Assembly (NCBI GenBank): GCA_050014415.1 | Contig: JBEKDJ010000350.1 | Coordinates: 1 to 5,261 of the forward strand | Reading direction: 5' to 3' | From: JBEKDJ01 sp050014415 | Lineage (GTDB): Bacteria > Desulfobacterota > BSN033 > UBA1163 | Length of the DNA stretch: 5,261 bases | In this document: positions 1-5,261 of the stretch, in pieces | Numbering within the stretch: the stretch's first letter is position 1 | Layout: each line of letters begins with the position of its first letter | Notes under the pieces: generated by a model | What the model saw: the letters and a program-made list of their open reading frames with translations, nothing else | What the model was told of the DNA's origin: nothing | Databases searched by the model: none | Made by a program: the position numbers and the translations under genes

Positions 1-1040
1 TTTTTCCAGAGAATTCCTTGTCCGTCTCCCATGTTAAAGATTAACAAGAAATGTTTCTGTGGCTCAAAGGGCATCATCTTCCCGCCTTCCAACGATGCCA
101 GAAGGTTATGGCAAAGGATGGGATTCTGCCTTACGGCATAGACTCCCACCTTGGCGAGAGGATGTCCTTCCAGACTGATGCAATCCCCGCCGCCGAAGAT
201 ATTTGGGTAGGCCACACTTTGGAGGTAGGTATTGACGAGCAATCCTCCATCCACCCCAGTTGGGAGACCGGAATCCCGAAAAAGGGAGGAAGGCTTGATG
301 CCTACGGCGACGAATGTAACGTCAAAGGAGAACCCTTTCCCATCACTCAGGGTGACTATCCCATTTTCAATCGACTTGACATATGTCCCCTCGATGACCT
401 GCAGACCCTTGTGGGTCAGAGACTCCAGCGCGAGACGGCGCACTTTATCGGGTGCATCACCCAGCAGCCTTTTTCCCCCAATGAGAGTAATTTCACCCTT
501 CCCTCGGTTTTCATTCAAAAGCCTCCAGAGATTGGCCGAAATCTCAACCCCTGCAGGACCGCCTCCGACCACTACAAAATTCAACACATTGTTAGCCTTT
601 ATAGCTTCTAAGATCATATGGCGGGCCTTGAGGAGATTGACCACGGGCTTCACCGTAACGACGTTCTCTCGTTGGGTTGTCGTCAGTGATTCGACGGGAA
701 CCTCGCTTCCAGTGTTAAATGAAACAATGTCGTAATTGACTCTCTGACCGGAGGATAAGCAGAGGAGATGTTGGGTCGGATCTATCGTTACGACCTTATC
801 TTTTATAAAGGTGGCACCTTGATACTCTGCCAGTTTCTTTATGTGAAAACGTATCTCCCAGGGACGATAGATCCCAGAAAGCATTCCCGGGCCCATGCCA
901 GAATAGTAATGGTAAGGGGAGGGACTGATGAGCACGATTTTGTGGCCGTGTTTTGTGAAGCTTGAAAGACCTTTGAGAGAGGCCAGGTGAGCGTGTCCTC
1001 CTCCGACAAAAACCAGATGTTTACCCACTGGAAATATCAT
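1..1040 (-). CDS. FAD/NAD(P)H-dependent oxidoreductase, NDH-2-like (SelD-associated type), 3' end cut by window
   Basis: Reading the minus strand from 1040 to the left edge gives 346 open codons with no stop; the end of the gene lies outside the window. The N-terminus carries a Rossmann FAD-binding motif GGGHAH (about residues 13-18), then SPYHYYSGMGPG (about 41-52). A second dinucleotide-binding motif, VVVGGGPAGVE (about 156-166), should bind NAD(P)H. GGGDCISLEGHP (about 283-294) is the late FAD-contacting segment with the conserved Asp. There is no CxxxxC redox disulfide, so it is not a thioredoxin- or glutathione-reductase type enzyme; it fits the NDH-2/sulfide:quinone reductase superfamily. 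The GGGHAH and YSGMxPG motifs recall the NADH-dehydrogenase-like proteins fused or linked to SelD, but no selD is visible. The electron acceptor is probably a quinone (inference). The start at 1040 is just before the FAD motif, but the purine-rich AGAGAGGGG abuts it with almost no spacing. An in-frame ATG at 1130 would add 30 residues. The exact start is uncertain. Confidence 0.85.
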   Translation of the reverse strand, partial: MIFPVGKHLVFVGGGHAHLASLKGLSSFTKHGHKIVLISPSPYHYYSGMGPGMLSGIYRPWEIRFHIKKLAEYQGATFIKDKVVTIDPTQHLLCLSSGQRVNYDIVSFNTGSEVPVESLTTTQRENVVTVKPVVNLLKARHMILEAIKANNVLNFVVVGGGPAGVEISANLWRLLNENRGKGEITLIGGKRLLGDAPDKVRRLALESLTHKGLQVIEGTYVKSIENGIVTLSDGKGFSFDVTFVAVGIKPSSLFRDSGLPTGVDGGLLVNTYLQSVAYPNIFGGGDCISLEGHPLAKVGVYAVRQNPILCHNLLASLEGGKMMPFEPQKHFLLIFNMGDGQGILWK

Positions 1041-1074
1041 CCCCTCTCTTTTCGGCCCAGTAGGAATCAGAGTA

Positions 1075-1257
1075 TTATGACATTTTGGCGCTTTGCAAAG
1101 TTCCTCCTGTGGAACACCGGTCCCCGGCATGGGCGGGATGGAAAAGTCTTAGACGTGCGCGCGTAGCCACTCTTGCCTGCCAGAAAACTCGTTCGGCGAG
1201 CAGGTCGATGAAGGCAGGAACATTGTTGAATAGGCCGGCAAAAGAAATATCCAGCAT
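1075..1257 (-). other. Intergenic structured element, candidate dispersed repeat; holds a 60-codon ORF of doubtful status
   Basis: The stretch between the FecR-like gene and the oxidoreductase holds no recognised gene. On the minus strand a 60-codon ORF starts 9 bp after the FecR-like stop (MLDISFAGLFNN... to ...QSAKMS), with AGG directly against the ATG and no spaced ribosome site. The protein has a hydrophobic first third and an Arg-rich middle (QARVATRARLRLF) and matches no family I know. The plus strand is open through the same bases, and a third minus frame is open into the oxidoreductase start, which suggests non-coding DNA poor in stops. It carries a perfect 10-bp palindrome CTTTGCAAAG (1091-1100), a GTTCC/GGAAC hairpin (1100-1115), a CCGG-rich patch, an alternating GCGCGC run (1155-1163) and a nested stem-loop (1176-1218). 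Together these resemble a REP/MITE-like or structured RNA element. The small-protein alternative cannot be excluded. Confidence 0.4.
1176..1218. other. Nested stem-loop within the intergenic element
   Basis: The outer arms are CCTGCC (1176-1181) and GGCAGG (1213-1218), an exact 6-bp inverted repeat. Inside them CTCG (1188-1191) and CGAG (1197-1200) can form a second stem around a five-base loop. CCTG (1176-1179) could alternatively pair with CAGG (1201-1204). There is no following T-run on either strand, so it is not a typical intrinsic terminator. It could act as a structured RNA or as an element end. The pairing is seen in the sequence; the function is unknown. Confidence 0.4.
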
Positions 1258-1266
1258 CCTGTTAGA

Positions 1267-3021
1267 TCATGATCCGGGTTTCTCTGATTCTTTTTCCGAT
1301 GGTTTATGTTCGCTTGATTTCTCTATTCTTTTTTTCACTGATTTCGGTTCCTTTGGTTCTCTCTTCTCAAGGCGTTTAAGTTCTCTAGTCTTTTCCGCTC
1401 CTCCCACAGGTTTGGATTCGTTAGGTTTCTCCATCTCTTCTTTTGTCAGCTTAGGTTTCTCTATGCCTTCCCGGATTGGTTTGGGTCTTTCCAATCCTTC
1501 TTTTGTCGCTTTAGGCTTCTCGATTCCTTCTCCCATTGGTTTGGGTTTCTCTTTCCCTTCCGTCGTGAGCTTAGGCTTCTCTATCCTTTCCGTTGTCGTC
1601 TGGGGTTTTCCCACTCTCTCACTTACCGGTTTGGGTCTTTCTATTGTTTTAGCAGGCAATGTCCGAGCTGGCGATGCAGGCGCAAGCACAGAAGCATTCT
1701 TATCCCTCACGAACGGACGGCGTTCCTTCAGCTCTTTCACCCTGATCTCCTTAATCGACTCGGGCGGCCGTTTTGCTTGCGGAATTTCTTTGACTACGGG
1801 CATGAGTGTCGCTCTCTGCGGTTTAATATCGGGCCTTCCGATACTGATTCTCTCTCTGAGAAATGGATTCTCTTTAACCCTCACATCCACATGTTTTCCT
1901 GTGATAAAGGTATCGTGGTGAACAATGGTGACAGCATTGTGGACATGGACATTTTTGTAAACCACCTTTGTCACCTGGATGTTAGTGATGTTTACATTGG
2001 TAATATTGACGCTGTGTGGCCCATAATTCCCATGACCGTAGTAGATTTCGCCGGGAGCCAAGGGGACCCACGACACATAAGTGGGGGTTTGAACCCACCC
2101 CACAAAACCAGGCCCCCAAAAGATGGCTCCTCTTACAGGAGGAACCCAGCACCATCCGATAGAGGCAACAAAAGCCCATCTTCCATAGTGATAGGGTACC
2201 CAGCCCCAAGGTTCATAGGAAATCCAAACATAATCGCCCCCAATCCACACCCATCGGCCAACCCTGTAGGGAGCCCACCCAGCAGAAACAACCACAGTGG
2301 GTGTCCAGACATAGCCATATGCACTCTCATATACCCACCTTCCATTCTGTTCAAAATCGTTGGAATAGGGAGAAAGTTCCTCAGGGAGATATCTGGAAGG
2401 GGGTCTCCGATCAGCGAGTCTTCGATCTCTTTCTCTATTCCATTCTTCCCAAGAATCAGAGGGGCCTAAGGGAGAGATTTCGGCATAGCCTTTTTCTTTA
2501 AGGGAAAGCGTTTTCCCGGCTCCGATCTGCGTCTTTCCATCCTCGCCTTCCGCATAGACGGAACCTCGATACACTGAGATATCCGTATAGCCATCCTCCG
2601 ATACATCGACACCGAATCGAGACCGGTCATAAGCTCTCACAGAAGAAACCGGCGTATCCACTTGGAGGAGGCTATCTTTTGTTCCTCTAAAGTTCGCGTA
2701 GGCACGGCCTTCAGTCAAATAGAATTGATATGAGTTGTTGTCGAGCGTCAGTATCTCAAGGGCTGAATTCTCACCGAGTCTCAGGTAAGTTCCGTCTTTC
2801 AACTGGAGTTCCGTTCTTCCGCCCTCAGGAACCCATATCCTATCCCCGCCACTTAACGGCATGTTGATGGATGCGGGAACCCAGTCCTCCGTATCTTCTG
2901 TTCTTATCTGAACATCGCCATCGATCAGGCTGATGCGTAAAGATCCGAGCTCGGATGAGTAAGAGCGGATTGGTAGAAAGAGAAGCATTAGCATCAGTAC
3001 CGAAAATCTAAGGATCTTCAT
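1267..3021 (-). CDS. Exported FecR-domain protein with Trp/Tyr-rich (DUF6600-like) domain and KP/E-rich repeat tail
   Basis: This is a complete protein of 584 residues. Residues 1-23 form a signal peptide (MKILRF, a leucine-rich core, RSYSS), so the rest should be periplasmic or surface-exposed. Residues of about 30-175 match a FecR-type beta fold: a GDRIWVPEGGRTELQLKDG segment and then VDTPVSSVRAYDRSRFGV, as in secreted FecR-domain proteins. Residues 226-325 are extremely rich in Trp, Tyr and Gly, with recurring GRWVY, YVWTP, GWAPY, GRWVWI, GWVPYHYGRW and CWVPP, typical of DUF6600-type proteins. Residues 338-382 are a beta-prone Asn/Thr/Val/His stretch (VNITNVNITN; TIVHHDTFITG). From about 400 the chain is charged and low-complexity, including 10-residue repeats at 461-540. 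The start is well supported by AAAGGAGG nine bases upstream. Unlike FecR itself it lacks a cytoplasmic anti-sigma part, and no sigma-factor gene is adjacent, so iron signalling is not implied. The molecular role is unknown; an envelope or cell-wall-associated scaffold is a guess. Confidence 0.85.
   Translation of the reverse strand: MKILRFSVLMLMLLFLPIRSYSSELGSLRISLIDGDVQIRTEDTEDWVPASINMPLSGGDRIWVPEGGRTELQLKDGTYLRLGENSALEILTLDNNSYQFYLTEGRAYANFRGTKDSLLQVDTPVSSVRAYDRSRFGVDVSEDGYTDISVYRGSVYAEGEDGKTQIGAGKTLSLKEKGYAEISPLGPSDSWEEWNRERDRRLADRRPPSRYLPEELSPYSNDFEQNGRWVYESAYGYVWTPTVVVSAGWAPYRVGRWVWIGGDYVWISYEPWGWVPYHYGRWAFVASIGWCWVPPVRGAIFWGPGFVGWVQTPTYVSWVPLAPGEIYYGHGNYGPHSVNITNVNITNIQVTKVVYKNVHVHNAVTIVHHDTFITGKHVDVRVKENPFLRERISIGRPDIKPQRATLMPVVKEIPQAKRPPESIKEIRVKELKERRPFVRDKNASVLAPASPARTLPAKTIERPKPVSERVGKPQTTTERIEKPKLTTEGKEKPKPMGEGIEKPKATKEGLERPKPIREGIEKPKLTKEEMEKPNESKPVGGAEKTRELKRLEKREPKEPKSVKKRIEKSSEHKPSEKESEKPGS
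1402..1641. repeat. In-frame 30-bp tandem repeats (8 degenerate copies) encoding E-K/R-P-K tail
   Basis: Codons 461-540 of the FecR-like gene fall into eight consecutive 10-residue units with no register slip: ERPKPVSERV, GKPQTTTERI, EKPKLTTEGK, EKPKPMGEGI, EKPKATKEGL, ERPKPIREGI, EKPKLTKEEM, and a decayed EKPNESKPVG. The consensus is about E-K-P-K-x-x-x-E-G-I. The DNA on the plus strand shows the same 30-bp period (TTAGGTTTCTC / TTGGGTCTTTC). The units probably form an extended, highly charged spacer, perhaps binding anionic cell-wall polymer (inference). The copies have diverged, so the array is not freshly expanded. Confidence 0.85.
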
Positions 3022-3030
3022 CTGTTACAT

Positions 3031-3038
3031 CCTCCTTT
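3031..3038 (-). promoter_or_regulatory. Strong ribosome binding site of the FecR-like gene
   Basis: The minus strand reads AAAGGAGG, then nine bases, then the ATG at 3021. This near-perfect Shine-Dalgarno fixes the start. An ATG that overlaps the spacer right after GGAGG is followed at once by TAA and cannot be the start. Confidence 0.8.
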
Positions 3039-3048
3039 TTTCATAATT

Positions 3049-3077
3049 AATATAGCATTCTAATTCATTAGACGAAA
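3049..3077 (-). promoter_or_regulatory. Possible promoter of the FecR-like gene (extended -10)
   Basis: The minus strand has TGCTATATT, an extended -10 with TATATT at 3054-3049. A weak -35-like TTTCGT lies at 3077-3072 with 17-bp spacing. It would give a leader of roughly 20 bases ending at the ATG at 3021, short but including the ribosome site. The -35 match is poor (about two of six positions), so this is tentative. The surrounding region is AT-rich, and chance -10 matches are common there. Confidence 0.3.
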
Positions 3078-3144
3078 GCCTATGCCTTTCTATTTTATAT
3101 AAAGAAAAAAACATGGCAAAATATCACTTACTTGTTTTTACTAC

Positions 3145-3195
3145 ACGCCACTTGGTGCGTCAATGATATAGACTGCCCTGGTCCCGACAATATCA
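3145..3195. promoter_or_regulatory. Inverted repeats in the divergent intergenic region, possible operator
   Basis: The 319-bp gap between the divergent starts (3022-3340) has no credible gene. Besides the two promoter candidates it holds a compact imperfect palindrome ACGCCACTTGGTGCGT (3145-3160; three-base loop, one bulge). It is followed by TGATAT (3164-3169) facing ATATCA (3190-3195), with another ATATCA at 3121-3126. These could be transcription-factor half-sites between the divergent genes, but no known regulator consensus is recognised, and AT-rich 6-mers recur by chance. Confidence 0.2.
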
Positions 3196-3274
3196 AACTC
3201 CGCCCTAGTTTGCTGAATTCATTTTGGGAAAGAATTTCGATCTGAAAATCCCTGATCAGTTTCCTTCTCTTTTT

Positions 3275-3304
3275 TTGACCTTTTTGTGTCCTTTCTGTTA
3301 AAAT
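3275..3304 (+). promoter_or_regulatory. Sigma70-type promoter for radA
   Basis: A -35 TTGACC (3275-3280, five of six consensus bases) and a -10 TAAAAT (3299-3304, five of six) are separated by 18 bp. This predicts transcription starting near 3311 and a leader of about 30 bases before the radA ATG. The site is on the correct strand and at a sensible distance. It may also drive the TPR gene downstream of radA, because no terminator is seen between them. Confidence 0.65.
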
Positions 3305-3340
3305 GCCCCCAATTCTATCTTATTCGATTCGGTTCATCTG

Positions 3341-4747
3341 ATGGCCAGAGCAAAGACCCATTTCATCTGTCAGTCCTGTGGATATCAGGCTCCTAAGTGG
3401 ATGGGGAGGTGTCCGGGATGTCAGGACTGGAACACCTTTGTTGAGGAACGGGTAGTTGAGGAAAAAATCCCTGAGAGAGACTTCCTGGGCCTTGAAACAG
3501 AGGCCATTCCAATCCCCATTACCCAGATCGTCAGGGAGGAGAGCGACAGACTCCGGAGTGGGATCGGAGAGTTCGATCGAGTGTTGGGCGGGGGGATCGT
3601 CTCCGGATCGGTGGTCTTGGTCGGAGGCAACCCTGGCATTGGAAAATCAACCCTTCTTCTTCAAATGATGGGCCGTCTTGCAACAAAGGAAAGAAAGATT
3701 CTTTATATCTCAGGAGAAGAGTCTCTCCAACAAACGAAGATGAGAGCAGATCGATTGGGGATTTCCTCGGATCACTTCTTTGTCGTGTCAGAAACCTTCT
3801 TAGAGAAGATCCTCCAGGATATCCAAACGCTCGGGCCTTCCGCTGTCGTCGTCGATTCGATTCAGACCATCTGTTCTTCTGACCTTCCTTCCCCACCGGG
3901 CTCGATCAGTCAGGTTAGAGAAGCGTCGAGTCGATTGCTCTATTTGGCGAAGCACCTCTCCATTCCCATCTTTCTCGTGGGCCATGTGACAAAGGAAGGT
4001 TACATCGCCGGCCCAAAAGTTCTGGAGCACATGGTGGATACCGTTCTCTATATCGAGGGCGAAGCCAACCATTCCTTCCGTATATTGAGGGCAGCCAAGA
4101 ACCGTTTTGGCTCGACCAACGAGATCGGAGTCTTTGAGATGAAGGATTCTGGACTAATGGAGGTCGTCAGCCCTTCCGAGTTTTTTCTTGCCGAGCGATC
4201 CCAACGCGCCTCCGGTTCGGTGATCATGCCCAGTATTGAAGGATCAAGGCCCATCCTGGTCGAGCTTCAGGCCTTGGTCGTTCCTACTCCCTTTGGTCTT
4301 CCGCGAAGAACTGCCCAGGGAGTGGATGCTAACCGTGTTTCGCTTCTTGTCGCCGTCATGGAGAAGAGATTGGGGATCCAATTACTGAACCAAGACATCT
4401 TCCTTAATATCGCCGGAGGAATAAGGATAGACGAACCGGGCGCTGACTTGGGAGTGATCGGCTCCATCGTCTCGAGTTTTAAGGACCAGATGATTGACCC
4501 CGGAGTCGTCGTATTCGGGGAAGTAGGCTTGGGAGGCGAGGTGAGAGGGATCAGCTACCCGGAGGTGAGGGTAAAAGAGGCCGCAAGGCTGGGATTCAAG
4601 CGGTGCATTTTACCGAAGCAGAATCAAGAAAAGATGAAGGAGTCAAAAGGGATTGAGTTGTTGGGTGTCAGCACGGTTCAAGAAGCGACAGATAAGCTCT
4701 TTCCAGAGCTTTTCAAATCCAAATTTCAGAATCCAAATGTCAAATGA
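3341..4747 (+). CDS. radA: DNA repair protein RadA (Sms), branch-migration ATPase
   Basis: This is a complete protein of 468 residues, close to the family's usual 450-460. The N-terminus is a C4 zinc finger with Cys10, Cys13, Cys24 and Cys27 (CQSCGYQAPKWMGRCPGC). Next comes a RecA-like ATPase core: Walker A GGNPGIGKST at 95-104 (Lys102), the ISGEES segment at 123-128, and Walker B AVVVDSIQT at 168-176. The RadA signature KNRFG is at 253-257. Residues of about 275-455 are the Lon-protease-like domain (LVELQALVVPTPFGLPRR; GVDANR; GEVGLGGEVRGI). RadA is known to use ATP to extend heteroduplex at recombination intermediates made by RecA, in the cytoplasm. The start is firm because MARAKTHFICQSCG matches the family N-terminus, though the ribosome site is weak. 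The last residues, about 459-468 (KSKFQNPNVK), look like translated intergenic repeat. The core motifs are all intact. Confidence 0.98.
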   Translation: MARAKTHFICQSCGYQAPKWMGRCPGCQDWNTFVEERVVEEKIPERDFLGLETEAIPIPITQIVREESDRLRSGIGEFDRVLGGGIVSGSVVLVGGNPGIGKSTLLLQMMGRLATKERKILYISGEESLQQTKMRADRLGISSDHFFVVSETFLEKILQDIQTLGPSAVVVDSIQTICSSDLPSPPGSISQVREASSRLLYLAKHLSIPIFLVGHVTKEGYIAGPKVLEHMVDTVLYIEGEANHSFRILRAAKNRFGSTNEIGVFEMKDSGLMEVVSPSEFFLAERSQRASGSVIMPSIEGSRPILVELQALVVPTPFGLPRRTAQGVDANRVSLLVAVMEKRLGIQLLNQDIFLNIAGGIRIDEPGADLGVIGSIVSSFKDQMIDPGVVVFGEVGLGGEVRGISYPEVRVKEAARLGFKRCILPKQNQEKMKESKGIELLGVSTVQEATDKLFPELFKSKFQNPNVK

Positions 4748-4758
4748 ATGTCAATGTC
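4712..4758. repeat. AAATCCAAAT-type short intergenic repeat running into the radA 3' end
   Basis: The sequence TCAAATCCAAATTTCAGAAT and the bases following it form a chain of degenerate units: CAAATCCAAAT, AATCCAAATGTC, AAATGAATGTC, AATGTC. It spans the last codons of radA, supplying the non-family tail KFQNPNVK and the TGA stop, and the first bases of the spacer. Its composition is unlike the rest of radA. I recall similar FQIPNSK-like tails on other bacterial proteins, but cannot verify that here. Confidence 0.5.
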
Positions 4759-4795
4759 GAAGCATGATGAATAATGTGATGTTAACGAATTCAAC

Positions 4796-4801
4796 GGGAG
4801 G
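4796..4801 (+). promoter_or_regulatory. Ribosome binding site of the TPR gene
   Basis: GGGAGG lies four bases before the ATG at 4806. Spacing is slightly short but usable, and it supports this start for the downstream signal-peptide protein. Confidence 0.65.
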
Positions 4802-4805
4802 TTTC

Positions 4806-5261
4806 ATGAAAAGAAAGGTCATTGGGTCGATTTCGGTTCTCTTCGTTCTTTTTTCTGTCATCAGTTGGGGGGAGGAAAAGGCTCTGAATCCAGGAGCAAT
4901 TTACGATTCAGCCCTAGAATCTTTTAATCAAGGCAAATACGAGGAAGCCTATGCGAAGTTTTCAGAATTGGTCTATTCCTCTCCCAGCAGCAAATTGGTC
5001 CCTTACTCTCAATTCATGATCGGGCAATGCCATCTCAAAATGAGGAGATATGAAGAGGCCCTTCGACAATTTGAACTCTATTTGAAGAACTATCCCGATG
5101 GAGACCGCGCAAGTGAAGCAGAAAACGGGATTCGAATTTCAAAGGAAAGATTGAAAGGAGGAAAGGGAAGAGACGAAACCTCCTCCCAGGCCAATGGAGT
5201 GAAGAGGCGTATCTGCACCCAGGTCCTCTATCTTGATGGGAAGACCCTGGGAGAAGTGGAG
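4806..5261 (+). CDS. Exported tetratricopeptide-repeat protein, 3' end cut by window
   Basis: 152 codons are visible and the frame is still open at the window edge. Residues 1-22 are a signal peptide (MKRK, a hydrophobic core VIGSISVLFVLFSVIS, then WGEE) with no lipobox cysteine, so the product is probably soluble and periplasmic or secreted. Two TPR units follow: about 31-64 (AIYDSALESFNQGKYEEAYAKF) and about 66-99 (QFMIGQCHLKMRRYEEALRQ, ending KNYPDG). They resemble the TPR pairs of YbgF- or BamD-like envelope proteins. A charged linker (about 112-132) leads into a new segment, RRICTQVLYLDGKTLGEVE, which begins a further domain. That segment could be the first strand of a TIM-barrel glycosidase or PgaB-like domain, but too little is present to decide. 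The gene lies 58 bp after radA with no terminator between, so co-transcription is likely. The TPR call is firm; the overall function is unknown. Confidence 0.85.
   Translation, partial: MKRKVIGSISVLFVLFSVISWGEEKALNPGAIYDSALESFNQGKYEEAYAKFSELVYSSPSSKLVPYSQFMIGQCHLKMRRYEEALRQFELYLKNYPDGDRASEAENGIRISKERLKGGKGRDETSSQANGVKRRICTQVLYLDGKTLGEVE

Noticed and set aside
51..735. Two overlapping plus-strand open frames in the left part
   Set aside because: They are antisense to the oxidoreductase, which has clear FAD and NAD(P) motifs in continuous frame. Their products show no recognisable domain.
1041..1266. Intrinsic terminator after the FecR-like gene
   Set aside because: The stem-loops present are not followed by a T-run on the minus strand, so transcription termination cannot be supported.
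1085..1921. Plus-strand open frame of 278 codons with repeated LGFS-type residues
   Set aside because: It lies antisense to the FecR-like gene; its periodic look comes from reading the complement of the in-frame 30-bp repeats, which keeps stops out. It has no ribosome site or family features.
1777..2469. Plus-strand open frame of 230 codons opposite the W-rich domain
   Set aside because: It is a shadow created by the Gly/Trp/Pro-rich codons of the minus-strand gene; the product is low-complexity with no known features.
2501..2516. GGGAAA/TTTCCC hairpin as a terminator
   Set aside because: It falls inside the FecR-like coding region (codons near 170) and lacks a following T-run in the transcribed direction.
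3531..3896. Minus-strand open frame opposite radA
   Set aside because: RadA motifs on the plus strand are complete and unmistakable; the antisense product has no features.
4748..4805. Separate promoter or terminator between radA and the TPR gene
   Set aside because: No hairpin with T-run and no convincing -35/-10 pair is seen in these 58 bases; read-through from radA is the simpler view.

Overview
The window looks like bacterial chromosomal DNA of moderate GC. I favour a Desulfobacterota (deltaproteobacterial, syntrophic or sulfate-reducer-like) source. The reasons are the secreted FecR plus tryptophan-rich envelope protein, a radA followed by a TPR envelope gene, and an AAATCCAAAT-type intergenic repeat. 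This is an inference from gene style; no rRNA or other phylogenetic marker is present to prove it.

Layout: two genes and an intervening element lie on the minus strand on the left, and two genes on the plus strand on the right, diverging from an intergenic region at 3022-3340. Minus strand, in transcription order: (i) a 584-residue exported FecR-domain protein with a Trp/Tyr-rich middle domain and a Lys/Glu/Pro tail of in-register 10-residue repeats (3021-1267); (ii) a compact region of about 180 bp with no recognised gene, open on both strands and carrying several inverted repeats (about 1075-1257); (iii) an FAD/NAD(P)H oxidoreductase of the NDH-2/SelD-associated type, cut off by the left edge (1040 to beyond 1). 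Plus strand: (iv) a complete radA (3341-4747) behind a good sigma70-type promoter; (v) after 58 bp, an exported TPR protein cut off by the right edge (4806 to beyond 5261).

The genes do not form one obvious pathway. RadA is a housekeeping recombination and branch-migration protein. The two exported proteins act in the envelope. The oxidoreductase is a quinone- or dinucleotide-linked flavoprotein of unknown substrate. No mobile-element gene, CRISPR array, tRNA or rRNA was seen. The most interesting parts are the structured intergenic element at 1075-1257, the modular FecR/W-rich/repeat-tail protein, and the intergenic repeat that supplies the C-terminal residues of RadA.
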